From Hungatella sp. UBA5982 (GTDB taxonomy: Bacteria; Bacillota; Clostridia; Lachnospirales; Lachnospiraceae), in assembly GCA_002429965.1 (NCBI GenBank), contig DJBG01000011.1, forward strand, positions 9,041 to 21,037: 11,997 bases of DNA. The letters are read 5' to 3'. The notes beneath the pieces were generated by a model, which worked only from the letters and a program-made list of their open reading frames with translations, searched no databases and had not been told where the DNA came from. Positions 1 through 5,758 of this stretch are shown piece after piece. Position numbers and translations under genes: made by a program. Positions within the stretch are counted from its first letter, which is position 1; each line of letters begins with the position of its first letter.

Positions 1-547
1 ACTCAGATTCCACATTTTTCGCCATCGCATCACCAATCCCTGCCCAGAGATATTTTGCCGGAGCCGCCAATATGATACGCGGATCAATAAAACAATGAGA
101 CGGCACAGTTTTGAGTTTTACGATCTCACGGAAGGAACCATCCATATGATACATAATGCTGATTTTTGTTACCGGAGCACAGTTTGATGCGATGGATGGA
201 ACCGTAAACACAGCCTTTCCTATTCTATCCCCAATTACCTTACCCGTATCAATGCATTTTCCCCCTCCAACGGCAAGAATCATATGGATATCCTGACTGC
301 CGAGTATTGCAAGGATTCGTTCCACATTTTCAAAGGTTGTGTCCTTGCCGTAAAGCACTTCTGCCGTTACGGTAAGTCCTGCTGCCTGCAATGCAGGCAA
401 AACATAAGATTTCGATGCATTCCATGCCTTTTCACCATAAACCACTGCCACTCTGGTTCCGTATTTTCTCATCTCATCACCAAATGCTGAAAACGCATCC
501 TCACCAACCGTAAACTGCGGCAAATAAATCGATGTTCGTATATTCAT
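1..547 (-). CDS. Iron-containing alcohol dehydrogenase, GldA-like (3' part missing)
   Basis: The first 182 codons of a dehydrogenase of the iron-dependent alcohol dehydrogenase/glycerol dehydrogenase superfamily; the gene runs off the left edge. Visible family marks are the NAD-binding GGGK at residues 94-97 followed by D100 (GGGKCIDTGK), the PSIASNCAP stretch at 117-125, and AGIGDAMAK at 169-177, whose D173 matches the first metal-ligand Asp of GldA. The family oxidises or reduces polyols, hydroxyketones or hydroxyacids with NAD(H); the substrate cannot be told from this half. An in-frame stop lies about 10 codons upstream, so ATG at 547 is the only good start; GGAAAGGA lies upstream with a rather long spacing (about 13 nt). 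It follows the KduD-like dehydrogenase at 718-1491 on the same strand and is probably in the same operon. GldA- or HcxA-type function is possible; the metal His ligands lie outside the window. Confidence 0.88.
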   Translation of the reverse strand, partial: MNIRTSIYLPQFTVGEDAFSAFGDEMRKYGTRVAVVYGEKAWNASKSYVLPALQAAGLTVTAEVLYGKDTTFENVERILAILGSQDIHMILAVGGGKCIDTGKVIGDRIGKAVFTVPSIASNCAPVTKISIMYHMDGSFREIVKLKTVPSHCFIDPRIILAAPAKYLWAGIGDAMAKNVESE

Positions 548-579
548 GATTGCTGTCCATTCCTTTCCAACCTTTTAAT

Positions 580-705
580 CTAGTTAAATTCCGCCATGGC
601 CGAATCTGTATCCCCCGGTGAAATCACCTCATGCAGTCCCCTGTCTTTTGCAGAAATATATCTACAGCCTTCCATTCGTTCTTTTATAATCTTTCCAGTT
701 ATCAT
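580..705 (-). CDS. Possible small ORF, 41 residues, unknown
   Basis: An open frame of 41 codons from ATG (703-705) to TAG (580-582), lying between the KduD-like dehydrogenase and the iron-type dehydrogenase. Its ATG is preceded by AGAAGG at a suitable distance (about 7 nt), and this site overlaps the stop region of the upstream gene, as expected for translational coupling. The peptide starts MITGKIIKERMEGCRY and ends SAMAEFN; it has no signal peptide, membrane segment or motif I recognise. It could be a real small protein, the eroded remnant of a longer gene, or chance: at this length an open frame alone is weak evidence, and the ribosome site is the only real support. Confidence 0.3.
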   Translation of the reverse strand: MITGKIIKERMEGCRYISAKDRGLHEVISPGDTDSAMAEFN

Positions 706-717
706 ATGAAAGCCTTC

Positions 718-1491
718 TTACCGAACCAGATATCCGCCGTCTACTGGAATGACCGCACCATTTAAATAATCGGAGGCTGCTGATGCCAGAAAAACGCATG
801 GTCCCTTCATATCTTCCGGAGTCCCCCATATATGTGCCGGGATACGGTCCGTAATCTCGTTGTATCTTGGGTTATCCGGTTCTGTCAGTGACGCGTTCAT
901 TTCCGTATCCATGTAACCAGGTGCCAGTGCATTGACATTGATACCCGCAGCTGCCCACTCATTGCACAGAGCTTTTGTAAGCTGTGACACGCCTCCCTTG
1001 GATGCCGCATAGGCCGGCACGGTATAGCCGCCAAAAAAGGATAACATAGAAGCGATGTTGATAATTTTTCCTTTGCTCTGCTGTTTTAAGAACTGCTGCC
1101 CGGCAAGCTTGCAGAGCTTGAACACGGCATTCAAATTGATATTGATTACAAAATTCCAATCCTCAATGGGAAATTCTTCTGACTTATGACGCTTCTGCAC
1201 GCCTGCTCCATTGACCAGAATATCCAGTTGCCCTCCCATGCCGGTTATTGCAGCATGGAAGCCGTTCTCAAGGTCCTCATCATCTCCCAAATTAGCAATC
1301 ACGCCGTGGCAAATGTAACCTCTGTCACAAAACTCTTTCGCTGCCTCCAGAGTCTTTGGGCTGATATCAATGATGCAGACTTCTGCTCCTGCTTCCAAAA
1401 GGCCTTCCGCCATTCCATGACACAATCCCTGTGCCGCACCTGTTACGATTGCCTTTTTCCCGGTTAAATTTGTGAAATTTTTAATTTCCAT
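718..1491 (-). CDS. KduD-like short-chain dehydrogenase (SDR)
   Basis: A 257-residue classical short-chain dehydrogenase, full length for the family. Its closest recognisable relative is KduD (2-dehydro-3-deoxy-D-gluconate 5-dehydrogenase): GKIINIASMLSF at 141-152, the YAASK centre, NEWA..INVNALAPGYM and the DRIPA..WG.P.D..GP.VFLAS.ASDY.NG end all match. The catalytic tetrad is present as N119, S148, Y161 and K165, and D42 after the second strand suggests NAD(H). Two usually conserved cofactor-side motifs are changed: TGxxxGxG reads TGAAQGLC (C24 replaces the last Gly) and NNAG reads NGAG at 94-97. A clear ribosome site (AAAGGAGAACAAAGGG) precedes ATG 1491. It sits downstream of a GntR gene and a matching operator, and ahead of the iron-type dehydrogenase, suggesting joint catabolism of a sugar acid or polyol. 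Substrate is inferred only from similarity. Confidence 0.87.
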   Translation of the reverse strand: MEIKNFTNLTGKKAIVTGAAQGLCHGMAEGLLEAGAEVCIIDISPKTLEAAKEFCDRGYICHGVIANLGDDEDLENGFHAAITGMGGQLDILVNGAGVQKRHKSEEFPIEDWNFVININLNAVFKLCKLAGQQFLKQQSKGKIINIASMLSFFGGYTVPAYAASKGGVSQLTKALCNEWAAAGINVNALAPGYMDTEMNASLTEPDNPRYNEITDRIPAHIWGTPEDMKGPCVFLASAASDYLNGAVIPVDGGYLVR

Positions 1492-1543
1492 CCCTTTGTT
1501 CTCCTTTTTATATATAAAATCAATCTTATTTCCTTCTTTATCA

Positions 1544-1577
1544 GGCGCCGGTTTAAAAGGTACTGACCTACGGCACC
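1544..1577 (-). other. Possible hairpin in the leader of the KduD-like gene
   Basis: On the minus strand, GGTGCCG (1571-1577) can pair with CGGCGCC (1544-1550) over 7 bp with one G-U pair, and inside it AGGT and ACCT (1566-1569 and 1558-1561) form a second 4-bp stem around CAGT. It would lie about 50-85 nt ahead of the start codon, within the leader if the -10 at 1596-1601 is used. No known riboswitch class is recognised. Confidence 0.25.
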
Positions 1578-1595
1578 AATTCTACAAGAAAATAG

Positions 1596-1624
1596 ATAAT
1601 CAGATATCCAAGAAAAAATGGCAA
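1596..1624 (-). promoter_or_regulatory. Candidate promoter of the KduD-like operon
   Basis: On the minus strand TTGCCA (1619-1624, five of six to the -35 consensus) is followed after 17 bp by GATTAT (1596-1601, four of six to the -10 consensus). It would give a leader of about 98 nt. A rival -10-like TATAAA lies at 1695-1700, beside the operator at 1665-1684, but has no recognisable -35. Confidence 0.4.
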
Positions 1625-1664
1625 TTTCATTTTTCTCCAATGCCTTTACTTGTTTTTCTCTTCT

Positions 1665-1684
1665 CTTGTTAGTCGTCTGACAAG
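1665..1684 (-). promoter_or_regulatory. Predicted GntR-family operator upstream of the KduD-like gene
   Basis: The minus strand reads CTTGTCAGACGACTAACAAG. It contains TTGTCAGACGA, which fits the FadR-type half-site pattern TNGTNNNACNA, and matches the sequence in the GntR promoter (2460-2479) at 17 of 20 positions. It is about 180-190 bp upstream of the start codon. Binding by the neighbouring GntR protein is inferred, not shown. Confidence 0.6.
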
Positions 1685-1699
1685 TATTTTCTATTTTAT

Positions 1700-1722
1700 A
1701 CCCCGGCTCATCATGCCGGGGT
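1700..1722 (-). terminator. GC-rich hairpin after the GntR gene, possible terminator
   Basis: CCCCGGC (1701-1707) and GCCGGGG (1715-1721) form a perfect 7-bp stem, 8 with the A1700-T1722 pair, around a 7-nt loop. It begins 15 bp past the GntR stop codon, where a terminator is expected. No U-rich tail follows on either strand (minus strand continues TATAAAATAG), so intrinsic termination is doubtful. Confidence 0.4.
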
Positions 1723-1736
1723 TAAAATACAATGAA

Positions 1737-2432
1737 CTATGATTCAGTTCCTGAGTCCAGCGCATCTTTCATGGAAGTCTGCAAATGCTCTTCCATCAGC
1801 AGTCCTGCCTTTTTCCCATCCCGATTCTTAAGCGCTTCCAGAATCATCGTATGATAATAGATGCCGTTTTTATATCCAACCAGTTCATTCAGCTGACGAT
1901 GGTACTCTCTCGTGTTTGTAAATACTTCACACAAGCCGTGCTTAAGCAGCAGATTACCAGAGGCTTCTGAAATCTCCTGATGAAACATCATATCGCTGCG
2001 CACAAACCCATCCGAATCTCCCACACTTCGTTTCATCTCATCCAGATAAGCTTCCAGCCGCTTTAACCCCTCCGGAGCGATATGCTCCGCTGCCAACTGG
2101 GCCGTCCCCTTCTCTACGATAATTCGATACTGAAGAGACTGGACAATATCTTCCATGCTGTAGTAATGATCTTTTCTGCCGGTTTTCCGAAAGACGGACA
2201 TATCATTTGAAATAAGATAAGTTCCCTTTCCATGATGGCTCTCCATCAGCCCCAATGCAATGAACTGCTGAATCGCCGTACGGATACTTGCCCGAGATAC
2301 GGAAAGCTCCTCAGTAAGAACATGCTCCGACGGAATCATCTCACCGGCTCTCCAGATGCCGTTTTCAATGTTGGATTTCATATATTCAATAATCTGAGCT
2401 GTTACATTCGATTTTTGAATTTTCATAAGCAT
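1737..2432 (-). CDS. GntR-family transcriptional regulator, FadR/FCD subfamily
   Basis: A 231-residue regulator. Residues about 8-75 form the GntR winged helix-turn-helix (GIWRAGEMIPSEHVLTEELSVSRASIRTAIQ... with the GKGTYL wing at 68-73). Residues about 95-220 form an all-helical FCD ligand domain carrying the expected metal ligands D147, H151, H194 and H216. FCD regulators generally bind organic acids or sugar acids and are mostly repressors. AAGGAG at 2437-2442 is 4 nt from ATG 2432 and 10 nt from the second ATG (M3, 2426), so either could be the start. The promoter contains an operator between -35 and -10 (autoregulation, inferred), and a near copy lies upstream of the KduD-like gene, the probable target. 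Confidence 0.92.
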   Translation of the reverse strand: MLMKIQKSNVTAQIIEYMKSNIENGIWRAGEMIPSEHVLTEELSVSRASIRTAIQQFIALGLMESHHGKGTYLISNDMSVFRKTGRKDHYYSMEDIVQSLQYRIIVEKGTAQLAAEHIAPEGLKRLEAYLDEMKRSVGDSDGFVRSDMMFHQEISEASGNLLLKHGLCEVFTNTREYHRQLNELVGYKNGIYYHTMILEALKNRDGKKAGLLMEEHLQTSMKDALDSGTES

Positions 2433-2449
2433 TTATCTCCTTGAAAGGC

Positions 2450-2478
2450 ATTATAACAGCTTGTCAGACAAATTACAA
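2450..2478 (-). promoter_or_regulatory. Promoter of the GntR gene
   Basis: On the minus strand TTGTAA (2473-2478) is followed by exactly 17 bp and a perfect TATAAT (2450-2455), preceded by TG at the extended -10 position. Transcription would begin near 2443, leaving a leader of only about 11 nt (17 if the second ATG is used), with the ribosome site at its very 5' end. Confidence 0.7.
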
Positions 2479-2479
2479 G
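2460..2479 (-). promoter_or_regulatory. Predicted GntR operator inside its own promoter spacer
   Basis: The plus strand reads CTTGTCAGACAAATTACAAG. Its core TTGTC-A-GACAA (2461-2471) is a perfect 11-bp palindrome that fits the FadR-type TNGTNNNACNA pattern and fills most of the 17-bp spacer between -35 and -10. A protein bound here would block RNA polymerase, so autorepression is the simple reading. The outer CTTGT...ACAAG arms are also shared with the copy at 1665-1684. Confidence 0.65.
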
Positions 2480-2533
2480 TAGCATTTTTTCTTACTCTTG
2501 CATTCATAAACCAGTCGGCAGGAATATATATCG

Positions 2534-3382
2534 TTAAATTGATTCCAGTATTTTCTTAAGTGACTCATAGGCCATGGTGAAGGCCTCTTCTCCGCTTAAT
2601 TTTTTCTTTTCAGCTGCATTCTGCTCCAAAGCGCTGAATCCTGCAAAATCGCTTAAATGAGGTTCCAGGGATAAAAATCCCTTGTATCCTCCGGCTTTCA
2701 GCATCTTTAAGATTTCTTCCACATGTCCGTCTCCCATGCCTGCAGGAACTACGCTGGCATCGGACCACAGGGCATCCTTTACATGGATATAGGCGATGTA
2801 GGGTTTTAACATCTCATAAGCTTCCAGAGTGTCCTGCTTGCACTGGACGAAATTGGCAAAGTCAAAGACTGCCTTAAAATGCTCCCCATAGAATTCCTTC
2901 ATAATTTCCAGACAGCGGTCTGCCACATCTCCGTATATATCCTTTTCATTCTCGTGAAGAAGCACCACCTGGCTGGTCTTTGCGTAATCTACGAACTGTC
3001 CAAGCTGTTCCATGACCTTTCCCCGATAAGGAGCATAGCTTTCATTCTCAGGCATGAAAAAGCTGAACATACGGATGTATGGAACTTCCATCATATGGGC
3101 AATTTCCACCGTATGCTTGTAAAGCTCCATATGAGGTGCAAAATCATCGGTGATTTTTATTTTTCCAATAGGAGAGCCCACAGAGGATAAACGGATTCCC
3201 GCTTCATCAAGCTGCTTTTTGATTTCCTTTCCTTCGTTTATGGAATACTCGACCAGGCCCTTGCCGTTAACCCCCCGCATCTCCACATGATGAATATCCA
3301 GCTTCTTTAATACTTCAATCTGCTTTCCTAAGTCCATATCGATTTCATCTGCAAAACCAGATAATAGAATTCCATCCCACAT
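2534..3382 (-). CDS. TIM-barrel sugar isomerase/epimerase family protein
   Basis: A 282-residue protein of the xylose-isomerase-like TIM-barrel family (sugar phosphate isomerase/epimerase, AP_endonuc_2 fold). The four metal ligands usual for tagatose-3-epimerase-like enzymes are visible, numbering from the chosen start: E144 (LLHENE), D174 (VFDFANF), H200 (YIHVKD) and E240 (LSLEPHL). Such enzymes isomerise or epimerise sugars and inositols, or process 3-keto sugars. I chose ATG 3382 (MWDGILLSGF) because AAGGAG lies exactly 8 nt before it; an in-frame ATG at 3403 would lengthen the protein by 7 residues but has its ribosome site too close. It is the last gene of the operon after two Gfo/Idh oxidoreductases (76 nt after the second), which supports action on the same keto-sugar intermediates. 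No phosphate-binding signature or exact substrate can be named. Confidence 0.85.
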   Translation of the reverse strand: MWDGILLSGFADEIDMDLGKQIEVLKKLDIHHVEMRGVNGKGLVEYSINEGKEIKKQLDEAGIRLSSVGSPIGKIKITDDFAPHMELYKHTVEIAHMMEVPYIRMFSFFMPENESYAPYRGKVMEQLGQFVDYAKTSQVVLLHENEKDIYGDVADRCLEIMKEFYGEHFKAVFDFANFVQCKQDTLEAYEMLKPYIAYIHVKDALWSDASVVPAGMGDGHVEEILKMLKAGGYKGFLSLEPHLSDFAGFSALEQNAAEKKKLSGEEAFTMAYESLKKILESI

Positions 3383-3458
3383 AATCGTTTCTCCTTTTTT
3401 CATTTCCTATTTGTTGGCCATGCTCTTTGGGCATAAAGGGATACCCGAAGGGTGTTTC

Positions 3459-4613
3459 CTAATAGCTTCCTTCTGTGTTAAACACCACTTCGGTCCCTTC
3501 TTTTTTCCTGGATTCCTTACGGCGCTTATTAAGCTCCTCCAGGAATAAATCTTCATCAAAGGGGATCTCCACCTCCCGCTTTAACCAGCTGGATAAATGC
3601 ATGGCATTTGATAAGGTCAGCCCGCCTATTCCTTCCACGCCTTCCGCAATTAAGGGAGTGCCATGAAGAATCTTCCCGGCAAACGCCTTTAACACTCCCA
3701 CATGCTGTTCATTCTCCCCGTCTGTCGTAGCTTCTGTCACCGTGCATTCCGGGGTATCAAACCCGCCCTTTGCCGTTTTGCAGAAGGTGCGCTCGTTTTC
3801 CGCCAGCTTATGAATCATAAGCTTATCGTTTTCGCATACCAGCTTGCCCATTTCCAAAGTAATCTCAAACCGGTTGGTTCCCGGCGCATCTGCGGTTGTG
3901 GTGACAAAGACTCCCGTAGCCCCGTTTGGATATTCCATATAAGCCGTTACATCATCTTCTACTTCAATGTCATGCCATTTCCCGTTGTGGCAGAATGCCT
4001 GTACCTTACTTGGCATTCCGCAGATCCACTGGAGTAAGTCCATGTTATGAGGGCACTGGTTTAACAGCACGCCGCCGCCTTCTCCATCCCAGGTGGCTCT
4101 CCAGTTTCCTGAGTCATAATAGGACTGAGTGCGGTACCAGTCCGTTACGATCCAGTTGACCCGCTTGATGGCTCCCAGTTCCCCGCCAGTTACAAGCTCA
4201 TGCATTTTCCGGTAAATGCAGTTGGTCCTCTGGTTGAACATCATGCCAAAGACCCTGTCACTCTTTTTAGCAGCCTCATTCATTTCCTGAACCTGCTTGG
4301 TGTAAACTCCCGCAGGCTTTTCACACATTACATGCAGCCCATGATTCAAGGCATCAATGGTCAGTTCGGGGTGCTGGTAATGTGGCACTGCAATTAAGAC
4401 CCCATCGCATACTCCTGCTGCAATCAGATCCTTTCCCTCTTTAAAAATGACAACCGACTCCGGCAAATGCTCCTTTGCCCAGGTTCTTCTGCCTTCCTGG
4501 CGGTCCGCCACCGCAGTCACTTCCATCTCCGGAACTTTTCCGTCCAGAATATTCTTTAAGTGACCGCTTCCCATGTTTCCAATTCCGATAATACCAAGTC
4601 TTACCTTATCCAT
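3459..4613 (-). CDS. Gfo/Idh/MocA family oxidoreductase (second in operon)
   Basis: A 384-residue NAD(P)-dependent oxidoreductase. The Rossmann fold occupies about residues 1-125, with GIGNMG at 10-15, D37 at the end of the second strand (AVADR) and the catalytic-lysine EKP motif at 98-100. The C-terminal alpha/beta domain has EGGGVLLNQCPHNMDLL (178-194), giving the expected H189 and D192. The family oxidises hydroxyls of sugars, inositols, glycosides or their acids. The gene starts 3 nt after the stop of the preceding Gfo/Idh gene, with GAGAGGAG inside that gene's end, so the two are co-transcribed and probably translationally coupled. The C-terminus has a charged tail (NKRRKESRKKEG) not needed for the fold. 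The two copies are clearly diverged, so distinct substrates or steps are more likely than a recent duplication. Confidence 0.9.
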   Translation of the reverse strand: MDKVRLGIIGIGNMGSGHLKNILDGKVPEMEVTAVADRQEGRRTWAKEHLPESVVIFKEGKDLIAAGVCDGVLIAVPHYQHPELTIDALNHGLHVMCEKPAGVYTKQVQEMNEAAKKSDRVFGMMFNQRTNCIYRKMHELVTGGELGAIKRVNWIVTDWYRTQSYYDSGNWRATWDGEGGGVLLNQCPHNMDLLQWICGMPSKVQAFCHNGKWHDIEVEDDVTAYMEYPNGATGVFVTTTADAPGTNRFEITLEMGKLVCENDKLMIHKLAENERTFCKTAKGGFDTPECTVTEATTDGENEQHVGVLKAFAGKILHGTPLIAEGVEGIGGLTLSNAMHLSSWLKREVEIPFDEDLFLEELNKRRKESRKKEGTEVVFNTEGSY

Positions 4614-4616
4614 GTC

Positions 4617-5636
4617 CTATCTCCTCTCATTTCTTGCGGAATCATAAATATCCATCATGGTGTAAAATGTATTCTGAACCGAGGCCAGGTCATTGAAATA
4701 ATCCTTCCCGGTTTCCAAACAATCATAAAAATCCCTGATACAGGCTTCGTGTCCGCTGCCCCAATAAGTCTTTCCCATAAGGGAAGACTTTTTTGCCTGC
4801 CATACCACAGGCTCCTCCTGTCCCTCCGTCTGATACCAGACAGAGTTTCCTTCCAGACGGACGAATCCGTTTTCACAGGCTAGCTCTAAGAAAACCGGCG
4901 CATCCATGGTGTAAGCGGTGGTGGCATAAAAGCTGGCACTTACCGGCTCTGCTCCTTCTGTAAAAACCATATAGGCTTCCAGGGTGTCCTCTATCTCAAC
5001 AATTCCTTTCAGATGGTGATTGCTCATGGAGCCTTCCGTCCTTACAGGTTTTCCAAGCCAGGAAAGAAGCAGATCAAGAGCGTGGATGGACTGGTTGATT
5101 AAAGCCCCTCCGCCCTCTGTTTCAAGTTTTCCTCTCCAGCCGCTTTCTGTATAATAGGAAGAATCCCTGTGCCAGGTCACAAATGCCCTTCCGCCTTTTA
5201 TCCTGCCAAGGGTTCCCTGGGCCAAGATCTCATTCACCCTTTTTGTGGTTTCATTATACCGGTTCTGGAAACAGATGCCTAACCTTCCCCTGCTCTGGCC
5301 GGAAACAAATAAAAGCTCTTCAAACTGCTCTCTGCTTATGGCCGGCGGCTTTTCCATAAATACATGAAGTCCTTTCTTTAAGGTCGCTGCCGCCATAGGC
5401 ACATGGCAGTAGTGGGGCGTGCAGATATGGATCACGTCAAGCTCTTCCTTTTCAAGCATATCCTCCATGGATTCATATGCCTTTGCCTTTCCGGCCGTAA
5501 AGCGGGCCGAATATTCCTCTGCCCGTTCCAGGCGGATATCTGCCAGAGCGCAGATCCGGACCTGTTTTATTTCATTCAGTACCATAGCGTGAACTCCCCC
5601 GATGTTTCCGCAGCCGATTATCCCAACCCGAACCAT
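4617..5636 (-). CDS. Gfo/Idh/MocA family oxidoreductase (first in operon)
   Basis: A 339-residue NAD(P)-dependent oxidoreductase. The nucleotide-binding motif GCGNIG is at 8-13, the EKP motif with the catalytic lysine at 95-97 (K96), and GGGALINQSIHALDLL at 175-190 supplies H185 and D188. It shares the TESGWRGKLETEGGGALINQ type of substrate segment with its partner downstream (DSGNWRATWDGEGGGVLLNQ), showing common family origin. Start ATG 5636 has AGGAGG about 6 nt before it and an in-frame fit to the family N-terminus. It is the first gene after the divergent control region shared with the AraC gene, followed by a second Gfo/Idh gene and a TIM-barrel isomerase. Role: oxidation or reduction of a sugar, polyol or glycoside, inferred; no substrate-specific residues can be read. 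Confidence 0.9.
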   Translation of the reverse strand: MVRVGIIGCGNIGGVHAMVLNEIKQVRICALADIRLERAEEYSARFTAGKAKAYESMEDMLEKEELDVIHICTPHYCHVPMAAATLKKGLHVFMEKPPAISREQFEELLFVSGQSRGRLGICFQNRYNETTKRVNEILAQGTLGRIKGGRAFVTWHRDSSYYTESGWRGKLETEGGGALINQSIHALDLLLSWLGKPVRTEGSMSNHHLKGIVEIEDTLEAYMVFTEGAEPVSASFYATTAYTMDAPVFLELACENGFVRLEGNSVWYQTEGQEEPVVWQAKKSSLMGKTYWGSGHEACIRDFYDCLETGKDYFNDLASVQNTFYTMMDIYDSARNERR

Positions 5637-5678
5637 GATTACCTCCTCTTTTCTTTTTCCTCATTCTGTGATAGATTT

Positions 5679-5684
5679 ATTATA
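5679..5684 (-). promoter_or_regulatory. -10 element of the Gfo/Idh operon promoter
   Basis: The minus strand has a perfect TATAAT, about 43-48 bp ahead of the start codon. The hexamer 17 bp upstream (AACAAA) does not resemble TTGACA, as is usual for activator-dependent promoters, and the palindrome at 5695-5713 falls in and next to that -35 region. Confidence 0.55.
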
Positions 5685-5694
5685 TACTGTTTTT

Positions 5695-5713
5695 TACGCA
5701 ATTTGTTTGCGTA
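5695..5713. promoter_or_regulatory. Palindrome between divergent AraC and Gfo/Idh genes, likely regulator site
   Basis: TACGCAA (5695-5701) and TTGCGTA (5707-5713) are perfect inverted arms of 7 bp around TTTGT. The site lies in the 122-bp divergent region, 59 bp from the Gfo/Idh start codon and 46 bp from the AraC start codon. It is the obvious candidate binding site for the AraC protein or another sugar-responsive regulator. Confidence 0.5.
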
Positions 5714-5758
5714 GATTGACTATAAGTATGCATAAATTGTCTATTTAAGGAGGAAGCC

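Noticed and set aside
3436..3456. Short ACCC-GAA-GGGT inverted repeat between the second Gfo/Idh gene and the epimerase gene
   Set aside because: Only a 4-bp stem and no T run; not a convincing terminator, and the genes are probably co-transcribed.
3702..4037. Plus-strand open frames of 60-150 codons opposite the Gfo/Idh, epimerase, response regulator and kinase genes
   Set aside because: They are antisense shadows of well-supported genes, have low-complexity or Cys/His/Phe-rich translations, and lack family motifs.
5716..5745. TTGACT with a TCTATT-like -10 as the AraC promoter
   Set aside because: The start of transcription would fall beyond or on the ribosome site at 5747-5753, leaving no usable leader.
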